The notes beneath the pieces were generated by a model. The model made no database searches and was not told the DNA's origin. It was given only the letters and a program-made list of their open reading frames with translations. Positions 15,656 to 24,354 of a stretch of 39,971 bases of DNA are shown in pieces. This DNA is from CAUPWF01 sp964369425. GTDB taxonomy: Bacteria; Bacillota; Clostridia; Lachnospirales; Lachnospiraceae. The DNA lies in NCBI GenBank assembly GCA_964369425.1, contig CAYJGW010000021.1, forward strand, positions 1-39,971, read 5' to 3'. The translations under genes were made by a program, and so were the position numbers. How positions within the stretch are numbered: the stretch's first letter is position 1; every line of letters starts with the position of its first letter.

Positions 15656-18600
15656 ATGTACAATAAGGTTTCGACAGATTTAAAGTTTGTAGAGAGAGAA
15701 AAAAATGTAGAAAAATTTTGGCAAGAGAAGGATATCTTTAATAAGAGTTTGGATGCTAGAAAAGAAGGGGAGACGTATACATTCTATGATGGACCACCAA
15801 CTGCGAATGGTAAGCCACATATCGGACACGTTTTGACACGTGTTATTAAGGATATGATTCCACGTTACCGCACAATGAAGGGTTACATGGTTCCAAGAAA
15901 AGCTGGATGGGATACGCATGGACTTCCTGTAGAGTTAGAAGTTGAGAAGTTATTAGGAATCAATGGAAAAGACCAGATTGAAGAGTATGGGCTAGAGCCA
16001 TTTATCGATCACTGCAAGCAAAGTGTGTGGAAATACAAAGATATGTGGGAAGACTTTTCTGCAACTGTTGGATTTTGGGCAGATATGGATAATCCATACG
16101 TAACGTATCACGATGATTATATCGAGTCAGAGTGGTGGGCACTAAAACAGATATGGAATAAAGACTTACTGTATAAAGGATATAAAATTGTACCTTATTG
16201 CCCACGTTGTGGAACACCTCTGTCTAGTCACGAGGTAGCACAAGGGTATAAAGATGTAAAAGAAAGATCTGCAATTGTCCGCTTTAAAGTAGTAGATGAA
16301 GATGCGTATATTTTAGCTTGGACGACAACGCCTTGGACTTTGCCGTCGAACGTGGCACTTTGTGTAAATCCAGAAGAAGTATATGTAAAAGTGAAGAAGG
16401 ATGAATATACTTATTATATGGCAGAAGCCTTATTGGAGAAAGTATTAGGTGAAGGATACGAAGTTCTTGAGACTTATAAGGGAAAAGACTTAGAGCATAA
16501 AGCCTACGAACCGTTATTCACATACGATGTAGATGTACTTGGTGGGAAGAAGGCTCACTTTATTACTTGTGACAATTACGTTACGCTTACAGATGGTACT
16601 GGAATTGTACACATCGCACCAGCGTTTGGTGAAGATGATGCTAATGTTGGTAGAGCGTATGACTTACCATTTGTTCAATTAGTAGACGAAAAGGGTGAGA
16701 TGACAGATGTGACTCCATGGGCAGGACAGTTCTGTAAAGCAGCAGATAAAGCAATTCTTGTAGATTTAGAGACAGCAGGTTTATTATTTGATGCGCCAAA
16801 TTATGAGCATAGCTATCCTCACTGTTGGAGATGTGATACACCACTGATTTATTATGCACGCGAGTCTTGGTTTATCAAGATGACAGCAGTAAAAGAAGAC
16901 CTAATCCGCAACAATAACACAATCAATTGGATTCCAGAAAATATTGGGAAAGGACGTTTTGGAGACTGGTTAGAGAATGTTCAAGACTGGGGAATCAGTC
17001 GTAACAGATATTGGGGAACACCGCTGAATATCTGGGAGTGTGAGTGTGGACATATGCATGCTATCGGTAGTAAAGAAGAGTTGAGAAGTCTGTCGGATAA
17101 TTGTGGAGAAGAAGTAGAACTACACAGACCGTTCATAGATGAAGTTACAATTAAGTGTGAACAATGTGGTGGACAGATGAACCGTGTACCAGAAGTAATT
17201 GACTGTTGGTTTGACAGTGGAGCGATGCCATTTGCGCAGCACCACTATCCATTTGAGAACAAGGAAGTATTTGAGAAGCAATTCCCAGCGAACTTTATTT
17301 CTGAAGGTGTAGATCAGACAAGAGGATGGTTTTATTCGCTACTTGCAATCTCGACTTTGATTTTTAATGAAGCACCATATAAGAACGTATTAGTTCTTGG
17401 ACATGTACAAGATGAGAATGGTCAAAAGATGAGCAAATCCAAAGGAAATGCAGTAGATCCATTTGAAGCGTTAGAAGAGTATGGCGCAGATGCAATTCGT
17501 TGGTATTTCTATGTAAATAGTGCACCTTGGTTGCCAAATCGATTCCATGGGAAGGCTGTAGTAGAAGGACAGCGTAAATTTATGGGAACACTGTGGAATA
17601 CGTATGCATTTTTCGTTCTCTATGCGAATATAGATGAGTTTGATGCAACAAAATATTCGTTGGAGTATGATAAGTTGACGGTAATGGATAAATGGTTACT
17701 TTCTAAACTAAATACGTTGGTGAAGTCTGTTGATCGTAATTTAGAGAATTACAAGATTCCTGAAAGTGCAAGGTTATTACAAGACTTTGTAGATGATATG
17801 AGTAATTGGTATGTAAGAAGAAGTCGTGAGCGTTTCTGGGCAAAAGGAATGGAGCAAGATAAGATTAATGCATACATGACATTGTATACAGCACTTGTAA
17901 CAGTGAGTAAATTAGCAGCACCATTGATTCCGTTCATGACAGAGGATATTTATCAAAATCTTGTGTGCAGCATTGATAAATCGGCACCAGAGAGTATACA
18001 TCTTTGCGATTATCCAGTAGCGGATGAGGCAATGATTGATACAGATTTAGAGAACAACATGGATGAAGTGTTGAAGCTAGTCGTAATGGGGCGTGCGTGC
18101 AGAAATACTGCAAACATTAAAAATCGCCAGCCAATCGGACAGATGTTTGTCAAGGCTGAGTTTGAACTTCCAAAGTTTTATCAAGAGATTGTAACGGAAG
18201 AGTTAAATGTAAAAGGAATCAAATTCACAGATGACGTAAGAGATTTTACAACCTATTCATTTAAGCCTCAGATGAGAACAGTTGGACCAAAGTATGGTAA
18301 GCTTTTGGGACAGATCAAAGAAGCATTGTCATCACTAGATGGCAACAATGCAATGGATGAGTTAAATGACTCAGGTCTGTTGAAACTTGTAATTAATGGA
18401 GAATCAGTAGAATTATCAAAAGAAGATTTGTTGATTGATACAGCACAGATGGAAGGGTATGTATCAGAGAGTGATAATGGAATTACAGTAGTACTAGACA
18501 CAAACTTAACGGAAGACCTACTAGAAGAAGGATTTGTAAGAGAGATTATAAGCAAGATCCAGACGATGAGAAAAGAAGCGGATTTTGAAGTTATGGATAA

Positions 18601-18772
18601 AATTAAAGTTACTTATGAAGGTACAGATGCAGCGAATACTATATTTGATAAATTTGGCTCACAGATTGGTGACGAAGTTCTTGCAAATGAAGTTACAAAA
18701 GGAAACCCAGAGGGATATGTTAAGGAATGGAAAATCAATGGGGAAAATGTAACATTAGGCGTGATGAGATAA
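15656..18772 (+). CDS. ileS: Isoleucyl-tRNA synthetase, type-2 (eukaryote-like) form
   Basis: Charges tRNA-Ile. The 1038-residue product has the class I motifs HIGH (55-58, in PPTANGKPHIGH) and KMSKS (591-595), a connective editing domain between them, the anticodon-binding domain after about 680 and a long C-terminal extension. The PTANGKPHIGHVLTR phrase, the overall length and the lack of the cysteine-rich C-terminal zinc knuckle of common bacterial IleS fit the type-2 group, known in some bacteria for reduced sensitivity to mupirocin. AGGAGG lies 6-11 bases before the ATG. Expression is controlled by the T-box upstream, and readthrough into the glycogen phosphorylase gene 20 bases after the stop is possible. 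Type assignment is by motif reading only. Confidence 0.95.
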   Translation: MYNKVSTDLKFVEREKNVEKFWQEKDIFNKSLDARKEGETYTFYDGPPTANGKPHIGHVLTRVIKDMIPRYRTMKGYMVPRKAGWDTHGLPVELEVEKLLGINGKDQIEEYGLEPFIDHCKQSVWKYKDMWEDFSATVGFWADMDNPYVTYHDDYIESEWWALKQIWNKDLLYKGYKIVPYCPRCGTPLSSHEVAQGYKDVKERSAIVRFKVVDEDAYILAWTTTPWTLPSNVALCVNPEEVYVKVKKDEYTYYMAEALLEKVLGEGYEVLETYKGKDLEHKAYEPLFTYDVDVLGGKKAHFITCDNYVTLTDGTGIVHIAPAFGEDDANVGRAYDLPFVQLVDEKGEMTDVTPWAGQFCKAADKAILVDLETAGLLFDAPNYEHSYPHCWRCDTPLIYYARESWFIKMTAVKEDLIRNNNTINWIPENIGKGRFGDWLENVQDWGISRNRYWGTPLNIWECECGHMHAIGSKEELRSLSDNCGEEVELHRPFIDEVTIKCEQCGGQMNRVPEVIDCWFDSGAMPFAQHHYPFENKEVFEKQFPANFISEGVDQTRGWFYSLLAISTLIFNEAPYKNVLVLGHVQDENGQKMSKSKGNAVDPFEALEEYGADAIRWYFYVNSAPWLPNRFHGKAVVEGQRKFMGTLWNTYAFFVLYANIDEFDATKYSLEYDKLTVMDKWLLSKLNTLVKSVDRNLENYKIPESARLLQDFVDDMSNWYVRRSRERFWAKGMEQDKINAYMTLYTALVTVSKLAAPLIPFMTEDIYQNLVCSIDKSAPESIHLCDYPVADEAMIDTDLENNMDEVLKLVVMGRACRNTANIKNRQPIGQMFVKAEFELPKFYQEIVTEELNVKGIKFTDDVRDFTTYSFKPQMRTVGPKYGKLLGQIKEALSSLDGNNAMDELNDSGLLKLVINGESVELSKEDLLIDTAQMEGYVSESDNGITVVLDTNLTEDLLEEGFVREIISKIQTMRKEADFEVMDKIKVTYEGTDAANTIFDKFGSQIGDEVLANEVTKGNPEGYVKEWKINGENVTLGVMR

Positions 18773-18792
18773 AGTCAAAGGAGCGGATAATC

Positions 18793-21237
18793 ATGGAAGT
18801 TATGAAGTTTGAAAAAGAAGAATTTAAGCAAGCAGTAGAAGATAAAGTTATGGCCCTCTATAGAAAATCTATAGAGGAGGCTACTAAGCAACAATTGTTC
18901 CAAGCAGTTTCACATACAGTGAAAGAAGAGATTATTGACAGATGGTTTGAGACACAAAAAAAGTACGAAGAGACCAATCCAAAGACTGTATATTACCTAT
19001 CTATGGAGTTTTTGATGGGAAGAGCATTAGGGAATAGTTTGATAAACCTATGCGAATATGCACAAGTAAAAGAAGCGCTTGATGAGATGGGAATCGATTT
19101 GAATATTATTGAAGATGAGGAACCAGATGCAGCACTTGGTAATGGTGGTCTTGGAAGACTAGCTGCATGTTTCTTAGATTCTCTTGCGACTTTAGGATAT
19201 CCAGCATACGGTGGAGGAATCCGTTACAGATATGGAATGTTCAAACAAAAGATTGAAAACGGATACCAGGTAGAAGTTCCAGATCAATGGTTAAAAGACG
19301 GCAATCCATTCGAGCTTCGTCGAGAAGAATATGCAAAAGAGATTCGCTTTGGTGGAAATATCGTAGCCAAAAAAGATAAAGATGGAAGAATGCAGTATGT
19401 ACAAGAGAATTATTCATCAGTAATGGCGATTCCTTATGATATGCCAATCGTGGGATATGGAAATGGAGTGGTTAATACTTTAAGAATCTGGGATGCAAAA
19501 CCAATTGTCAACTTCCAGTTAGACTCTTTTGATAGAGGAGATTATTACAAAGCGGTTGAACAAGAGAACTTGGCGAGAAATATTGTAGAGGTACTCTATC
19601 CAAATGACAACCATATCGCAGGGAAAGAGTTGAGATTAAAGCAACAGTATTTCTTTGTATCAGCAACCTTGCAAGAAGCAATTGCAAAATATAACAAACA
19701 GAATTCAGACATCAAGAAACTCTATAAAAAAGTGACATTCCAGCTCAATGATACACATCCAACAGTAGCAGTAGCAGAACTTATGAGACTATTGATGGAT
19801 GTAGAGGGACTTGATTGGGAAGAAGCGTGGAGTGTGACAACTAAGACGTGTGCATATACAAACCATACGATTATGTCAGAAGCTTTAGAAAAATGGCCGA
19901 TAGATTTATTCTCAAGATTATTGCCACGTGTATATCAGATTATTGAAGAGATCAATCGTCGCTTTGTAGAAGAGATAAAGGCAAAATATCCAAACAATGA
20001 TGAAAAGATTCGAAAAATGGCAATTCTTTATGATGGTCAAGTGAAGATGGCACACTTAGCAATCTGTGCAGGGTATTCGGTAAATGGTGTTGCTAGATTG
20101 CATACAGATATTTTGATGAAACAGGAATTACGCGACTTCTATGAGATGATGCCAGAGAAATTTAATAATAAAACAAATGGAATTACTCAGAGGAGATTCC
20201 TACTTCATGGAAATCCGCTGCTTGCAGAGTGGGTGACAGGGCATATCGGAGATAAGTGGATTACAGATTTGACAGAGATGGATAAATTAAAGGCACTTGT
20301 AAAGGATGCAAAAGCTTGCGAAGAATTTATGGCGATTAAGCGTAAGAATAAAGTTCGCCTTGCGAATTATATTATGGAACACAACGGTGTGGAAATTAAT
20401 CCAGATTCTATCTTTGATGTACAAGTGAAAAGACTTCATGAGTATAAAAGACAATTACTCAACATCTTACACGTTATGTATCTGTACAACAGAATGAAAG
20501 AGCATCCAGAGGAGAACTTCTACCCAAGAACATTTATTTTTGGAGCAAAGGCAGCAGCAGGTTATCGAAGAGCGAAACAGACGATTAAACTGATCAATTC
20601 AGTAGCAGATATGGTAAATAATGACTATAGTATTCACGATAAGATCAAAGTAGTTTTTATTGAAGACTACAGAGTGTCAAACGCAGAGTTAATCTTTGCG
20701 GCAGCAGATGTAAGTGAGCAGATTTCAACTGCATCGAAAGAGGCTTCAGGGACAGGAAATATGAAATTTATGCTTAACGGAGCACCGACTCTTGGAACTA
20801 TGGATGGTGCAAATGTGGAGATTGTTGAAGAAGTAGGATTAGAAAATGCATTTATCTTCGGATTAAGTTCCGATGAGGTTATCAAATTCGAGAACTATGG
20901 TGGATATAATCCAGCAGAGATTTATCATACAGACCATGAATTGAGAAAGGTTATTGATCAATTAATAGATGGTACTTATTCAAATGGCGATACAGAGATG
21001 TTTAGAGAACTATACAATTCGTTACTCAATACGTATAGTACAGATCGGGCAGACACTTACTTTATATTAAAGGACTTCCGCTCTTACGCAGAAGCACAGC
21101 AAAGAGTAGAAGAGGCCTACAAAGATAAAGAGAGATGGTCGAAGATGGCATTGATCAATACTGCGTCATGTGGAAAGTTCACTTCGGATAGAACGATACA
21201 ACAGTATGTAGACGAAATCTGGAAATTAGAAAAATAA
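18793..21237 (+). CDS. glgP: Glycogen/maltodextrin phosphorylase
   Basis: A PLP-dependent enzyme that releases glucose-1-phosphate from alpha-1,4-glucan. The 814-residue product carries the phosphorylase signature EASGTGNMKFMLNGAPTLGT with the PLP-binding lysine at about residue 658, plus the N-terminal YLSMEFLMGRAL and the DEEPDAALGNGGLGRLAACF stretch. The length is normal for the family. The ATG at 18793 is preceded by AAAGGAG with 9-base spacing; a longer in-frame reading that starts inside ileS has no such site. The gene follows ileS by 20 bases with no terminator between, so some transcription may come from the T-box promoter, an unusual link between tRNA charging and glycogen use. A clear hairpin terminator follows. 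Confidence 0.95.
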   Translation: MEVMKFEKEEFKQAVEDKVMALYRKSIEEATKQQLFQAVSHTVKEEIIDRWFETQKKYEETNPKTVYYLSMEFLMGRALGNSLINLCEYAQVKEALDEMGIDLNIIEDEEPDAALGNGGLGRLAACFLDSLATLGYPAYGGGIRYRYGMFKQKIENGYQVEVPDQWLKDGNPFELRREEYAKEIRFGGNIVAKKDKDGRMQYVQENYSSVMAIPYDMPIVGYGNGVVNTLRIWDAKPIVNFQLDSFDRGDYYKAVEQENLARNIVEVLYPNDNHIAGKELRLKQQYFFVSATLQEAIAKYNKQNSDIKKLYKKVTFQLNDTHPTVAVAELMRLLMDVEGLDWEEAWSVTTKTCAYTNHTIMSEALEKWPIDLFSRLLPRVYQIIEEINRRFVEEIKAKYPNNDEKIRKMAILYDGQVKMAHLAICAGYSVNGVARLHTDILMKQELRDFYEMMPEKFNNKTNGITQRRFLLHGNPLLAEWVTGHIGDKWITDLTEMDKLKALVKDAKACEEFMAIKRKNKVRLANYIMEHNGVEINPDSIFDVQVKRLHEYKRQLLNILHVMYLYNRMKEHPEENFYPRTFIFGAKAAAGYRRAKQTIKLINSVADMVNNDYSIHDKIKVVFIEDYRVSNAELIFAAADVSEQISTASKEASGTGNMKFMLNGAPTLGTMDGANVEIVEEVGLENAFIFGLSSDEVIKFENYGGYNPAEIYHTDHELRKVIDQLIDGTYSNGDTEMFRELYNSLLNTYSTDRADTYFILKDFRSYAEAQQRVEEAYKDKERWSKMALINTASCGKFTSDRTIQQYVDEIWKLEK

Positions 21238-21257
21238 TTAATACCGTAGATATGAAG

Positions 21258-21290
21258 TGGAGGCGAGAGAAATCTTGCCTCCATCTGTTT
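21258..21290 (+). terminator. Intrinsic terminator after glycogen phosphorylase
   Basis: An 11-bp stem (TGGAGGCGAGA at 21258-21268 with TCTTGCCTCCA at 21273-21283, one G-T pair) has a GAAA tetraloop and is followed by TCTGTTTT. Confidence 0.75.
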
Positions 21291-21297
21291 TCCCCTA

Positions 21298-21327
21298 GGA
21301 ATATATGAGATAGGACAAACATATATT
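21298..21327 (+). promoter_or_regulatory. Possible sigma-E type sporulation promoter of spoIID
   Basis: GGAATAT at 21298-21304 and CATATATT at 21320-21327 are separated by 15 bases. Both resemble the sigma-E consensus (about KMATATT and CATACANT), and spoIID is a classic sigma-E gene. The position, 18 bases before the start codon, is right. The call is by eye only. Confidence 0.4.
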
Positions 21328-21344
21328 AAACAGGGGGGAGACAT

Positions 21345-22274
21345 ATGAGGGAGCAGTTAAAAGTATTTGCATCAATATTAATTATTATTTTTTTGGCACC
21401 ATTTATTTTGACTTTGTTTTTAAATGGAGAAGGAATTGCATTTGGCACAAAAAGAGAAGAGGAAACGGTAAATAATGTAAAAGTTATGAATGATAATATA
21501 ACATCCTATCTATCATGGGAAACCTATTTTATAGGTGTGCTGGCCAAAGAGATACCAGTAGAATTTGTGGAAGAAGCAATTAAGGCACAAGCGGTAATAC
21601 TGAGAAACAGACTTGCAAAAGAGGCAGAAGGGCAGACAGAGGTTTTGTTTTCAGAAGAGTATTTAACAATGGAAGAGATACAAGAGAAGTGGCAAGGAAT
21701 CGAAGCAGCAACCATGTATGAGCAATTACATGTTGCGATGAGTGAGACAGAGAATGAAGTCTTGATGATAGAGGGTGAGATTATTTATACACCGTATCAC
21801 TATTTAAACAACGGAGATACAAGAGAAGGCGGTGAAGTGTTTGGCGATGACAGTTATCCATATCTATGCAGTGTTACCTGTCCAAGTGATGTGCAATCCG
21901 AACAACAATTTTCAAGTAAAGAGTATGAATACAGCTCACTTGCATGGCTACTGGGAATAGAAGAAACATTAACTTTTGAAGATTTAGAGATCATTGAAAT
22001 CGATTCAAAGGGGTATATTCTGCAGATAAAAATAAAAGACCAACTTTTCACAGGGGAAGAATTTTCAAAAAAACTAGAGTTGAATTCTAGTTGTTTTTCA
22101 TTTCAAGAAAAAGAAGGACGGTTAAAGATTACGGTGGTAGGGGTCGGACATGGTCTAGGGATGAGCCAAAATACAGCAAATGAGATGGCGTTAGAAGGGA
22201 AAAACTATGAAGAAATCTTAAAATACTTTTATTTGAATAGTACAATTGAAGAAGATAGTACTTTTTTGGAATAA
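21345..22274 (+). CDS. spoIID: Stage II sporulation protein D (peptidoglycan lytic transglycosylase)
   Basis: Part of the DMP machine that thins peptidoglycan so that the mother cell can engulf the forespore. The 309-residue product has an N-terminal membrane anchor (about 8-27), then a SpoIID domain with YFIGVLAKEIP, whose glutamate near 69 matches the catalytic residue, EAIKAQAVILRNRL, and the C-terminal HGLGMSQNTANEMA block. Length is near the family norm. GGGGGAG precedes the ATG, and a sigma-E-like promoter overlaps the upstream region. The next gene encodes a SpoIIQ-like protein, the forespore partner in engulfment, a frequent clostridial neighbour pair. Confidence 0.9.
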   Translation: MREQLKVFASILIIIFLAPFILTLFLNGEGIAFGTKREEETVNNVKVMNDNITSYLSWETYFIGVLAKEIPVEFVEEAIKAQAVILRNRLAKEAEGQTEVLFSEEYLTMEEIQEKWQGIEAATMYEQLHVAMSETENEVLMIEGEIIYTPYHYLNNGDTREGGEVFGDDSYPYLCSVTCPSDVQSEQQFSSKEYEYSSLAWLLGIEETLTFEDLEIIEIDSKGYILQIKIKDQLFTGEEFSKKLELNSSCFSFQEKEGRLKITVVGVGHGLGMSQNTANEMALEGKNYEEILKYFYLNSTIEEDSTFLE

Positions 22275-22318
22275 ATATTTACATTTCTGGCAAAAATATG
22301 TTCAGAGGTGATGAATAT

Positions 22319-23059
22319 ATGAGTAAAGAGACGAAGCCGCAAATAAATGCAAAAAAGAATGCGGTAATTGGATTGACAGCAAGTTTTATTGTAGTGGTAG
22401 CATTGATTGTAGGTTATGCTTACACAAGTTATCAGACTGATGTGAGAAATGAACTAGCAAAACAAGAAGAGAAAGAAGCAGAAGCACAAGAACTATACCT
22501 AGAAGAAGCAAATACAGATGATATCTTAAATGAAGAACCGACAGATATGATGGAAGAGACAACAATAGAATCAGAAATGATGGAAGAGGTTGTGCAAGAG
22601 GCAGAAGTAGTAGAACAGGGAAATGTGATATCAGAAGCTGTTGCATTTAGCGAAGATGAGTTATTAAAATGGCCTGTGCTAGGTGGCGTTATTATGAACT
22701 ACAATATGGATACTACAATTTATTTTGAAACTTTAGATCAATTTAAAGTGAACCCAGCTATGATTATCGACGGAATCGTAGGTGAGGCTGTGCATGCATC
22801 TGCAAGAGGAATTGTAAAGAGTGTAGAAGAATCAGCTGAGCTTGGAAATGTAGTGGTTGTAGATATCGGGAATGGCTACGAAACAAGATATGGACAACTA
22901 ACTGAGATCAATGTGGAGGCAGGACAATTAATTGAAGCGGGAGAGGCGATAGGAGTGATTGGGGAGCCAAGCAGATATTATACAGTGGAAGGTCCAAATC
23001 TCTATTTTCAGCTTTTAAAAGACGGACAACCAGCAAATCCATTGGATTATTTAGAATAA
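22319..23059 (+). CDS. spoIIQ: SpoIIQ-like membrane protein with degenerate LytM (M23) domain
   Basis: The 246-residue product has a short cytoplasmic N terminus, one membrane segment (about 18-38), an acidic E/M-rich linker (about 48-105) and a C-terminal M23-type domain. It keeps the fold landmarks (GARG-like ASARGIV, GYETRYGQL, GPNLYFQLLKDG, NPLDYL). However, the zinc-binding HxH motif is replaced by NLY, and no early histidine-x-x-x-aspartate motif is seen, so it should not be an active endopeptidase. SpoIIQ in Bacillus subtilis is likewise degenerate and works as a channel or anchor partner of SpoIIIAH during engulfment. The position directly behind spoIID supports this. The ATG at 22319 has a near-perfect GAGGTGAT site with 6-base spacing. 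Symbol given by context and architecture. Confidence 0.75.
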   Translation: MSKETKPQINAKKNAVIGLTASFIVVVALIVGYAYTSYQTDVRNELAKQEEKEAEAQELYLEEANTDDILNEEPTDMMEETTIESEMMEEVVQEAEVVEQGNVISEAVAFSEDELLKWPVLGGVIMNYNMDTTIYFETLDQFKVNPAMIIDGIVGEAVHASARGIVKSVEESAELGNVVVVDIGNGYETRYGQLTEINVEAGQLIEAGEAIGVIGEPSRYYTVEGPNLYFQLLKDGQPANPLDYLE

Positions 23060-23102
23060 TTCAGTTATAATGAACACAAGAGATGGAAAGGTACAAAAGA
23101 TA

Positions 23103-23372
23103 ATGAACTATACCTATATTGTAAAGTGTAGTGACGATTCGTATTATACAGGATGGACAAACGATTTAAAAAAACGTTTAAAGATGCACAATGATGGAAA
23201 AGGCGCAAAATACACAAAGACGAGATTGCCAGTAGAGCTAGTGTATCACGAGAGTTTTTTAACAAAAGAGGAAGCCATGAGTCGTGAATATTACATTAAA
23301 AAAATGACGAGACAACAAAAAGAAAAAATAGTTTTCGCAAATAAAAACCCTCAAAACATCAGTGAGTCATAG
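23103..23372 (+). CDS. GIY-YIG domain protein (UPF0213/YhbQ type)
   Basis: The 89-residue product is a single GIY-YIG domain: NYTYIVKCSDDSYYTGWTNDLKKRL carries the paired motif (YTYIV ... YYTGWT), followed by the HNDGKGAKYTK and REYYIKK elements of the YhbQ/YazA group. These small nucleases are thought to act on branched or damaged DNA, but the biological role is poorly known. I prefer the ATG at 23103 over 23070 because GGAAAGG lies before it and the domain starts right there. It follows the SpoIIQ-like gene by about 40 bases and ends in a bidirectional terminator that overlaps its stop codon. Confidence 0.85.
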   Translation: MNYTYIVKCSDDSYYTGWTNDLKKRLKMHNDGKGAKYTKTRLPVELVYHESFLTKEEAMSREYYIKKMTRQQKEKIVFANKNPQNISES

Positions 23373-23392
23373 ATGTTTTGAGGGTTCTTTTA
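23347..23392. terminator. Bidirectional intrinsic terminator
   Basis: A 14-bp perfect stem (23347-23360 with 23372-23385) has an 11-base loop; TTCTTTTA follows on the plus strand and TTTTTAT on the minus strand. It separates the GIY-YIG gene from the convergent hemolysin III family gene. Confidence 0.85.
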
Positions 23393-24064
23393 TAAAACAA
23401 ATGAATAAATTAAAACGAAATGGCAGAAGCTACCACCCATTACAAATAGATGAAAAACTTCGTGATTACCAAAGTGTTTATGCATATTTTTGAAAATCGG
23501 AAGCTTTATTGCATAGAGGACTCCACCCACTGTATACAAAATACCACCGATAAGTAGCCACAAAAAGGCAGTAGATGACATATTCTCAATTAATTGAGTG
23601 ATGGCAAAGATACAAGTCCATCCCATTCCGATATATAGCACCGAAGAGAACCATTTAGGGCAGTGAACCCAGAAGGCTTTGATTAAGATACCTATAATTG
23701 CAATGCCCCATACGATGGATAAAAGTGTAATACCTAGTTTGTTATGAAGTACAAGTAGGCAAATGGGGGTGTAGCTACCAGCTATCAATACAGAAATCAT
23801 CATATGGTCAAATTTTTTCAATCGCCGGATTCCATCCTCCTTCAGTCGGAAAGAATGGTACATCGTACTAGCGGTATAGAGTAAAATAAGGCTGAGCGCG
23901 TAAACGGATACAGAGATAATATAAATAGGGTCTAGCGTATGGATTGCTTTCAAAATAAGAGGAACAGCAGCTATGGTAGATACAACTGCACCGATAAAGT
24001 GGGTAATTGCACTGCCAGGTTCTCTTAAAAATTCAATTTTTGATTGTTTCTTTTTAGTTGACAT
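23390..24064 (-). CDS. Hemolysin III / TrhA family membrane protein
   Basis: The 224-residue product has about seven hydrophobic segments and the conserved features of the PAQR-like hemolysin III family: EPGSAITHFIGA near the N terminus, STMYHSF, FDHMMISVLIAGSYTP and, at the end, HEVFHLFVMGGSFCHFVLI with its paired histidines. Members sit in the cytoplasmic membrane. TrhA-type proteins have been linked to membrane-lipid homeostasis and hemolysis-like effects when overproduced, and the histidines suggest a metal-dependent hydrolase-like core. The ATG at 24064 is chosen because GGGAGGT lies 4 bases before it. It is a single gene with its own control region and is divergent from the helicase. 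Confidence 0.85.
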   Translation of the reverse strand: MSTKKKQSKIEFLREPGSAITHFIGAVVSTIAAVPLILKAIHTLDPIYIISVSVYALSLILLYTASTMYHSFRLKEDGIRRLKKFDHMMISVLIAGSYTPICLLVLHNKLGITLLSIVWGIAIIGILIKAFWVHCPKWFSSVLYIGMGWTCIFAITQLIENMSSTAFLWLLIGGILYTVGGVLYAIKLPIFKNMHKHFGNHEVFHLFVMGGSFCHFVLIYSFVL

Positions 24065-24198
24065 GGATACCTCCCAAAATAAAAAGTTGCATGTAGTATT
24101 CAAAACTACTTGTTATGATATCAATATATACTATGGATATGAAAAAGGCAAGGTAATAGTACAAAAAAAATAGTATTTTATTATGTGCAAAAAAAAGA

Positions 24199-24227
24199 TT
24201 GACAAGAAGAAAGAAAATTGATATGAT
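24199..24227 (+). promoter_or_regulatory. Promoter of the DEAD-box helicase gene
   Basis: TTGACA at 24199-24204 and TATGAT at 24222-24227 have an ideal 17-base spacer. The predicted start near 24234 leaves a leader of about 120 bases. Confidence 0.75.
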
Positions 24228-24233
24228 AGAAAA

Positions 24234-24354
24234 GTTGTATGTTAGACCCCTTTTGCTTAACTTGCTAAAAGGGGTCTTATTGTGTCTAGGATGCTGACCG
24301 TTTCGGGCGGAGTGTGTGCGAAGACACACACTATTTAAATAGAAAGAGGTAAAA
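24234..24354 (+). other. Structured 5' leader of the helicase mRNA
   Basis: Two strong hairpins occur: GACCCCTTTT (24245-24254) with AAAAGGGGTC (24267-24276), and AGTGTGTG (24311-24318) with CACACACT (24325-24332). A smaller GC-rich stretch lies between them. Neither hairpin is followed by a clean T-run, so simple attenuation is not obvious. Long structured leaders are known for cold-shock DEAD-box helicase mRNAs, where the helicase can regulate its own message; that role here is inferred. Confidence 0.55.
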
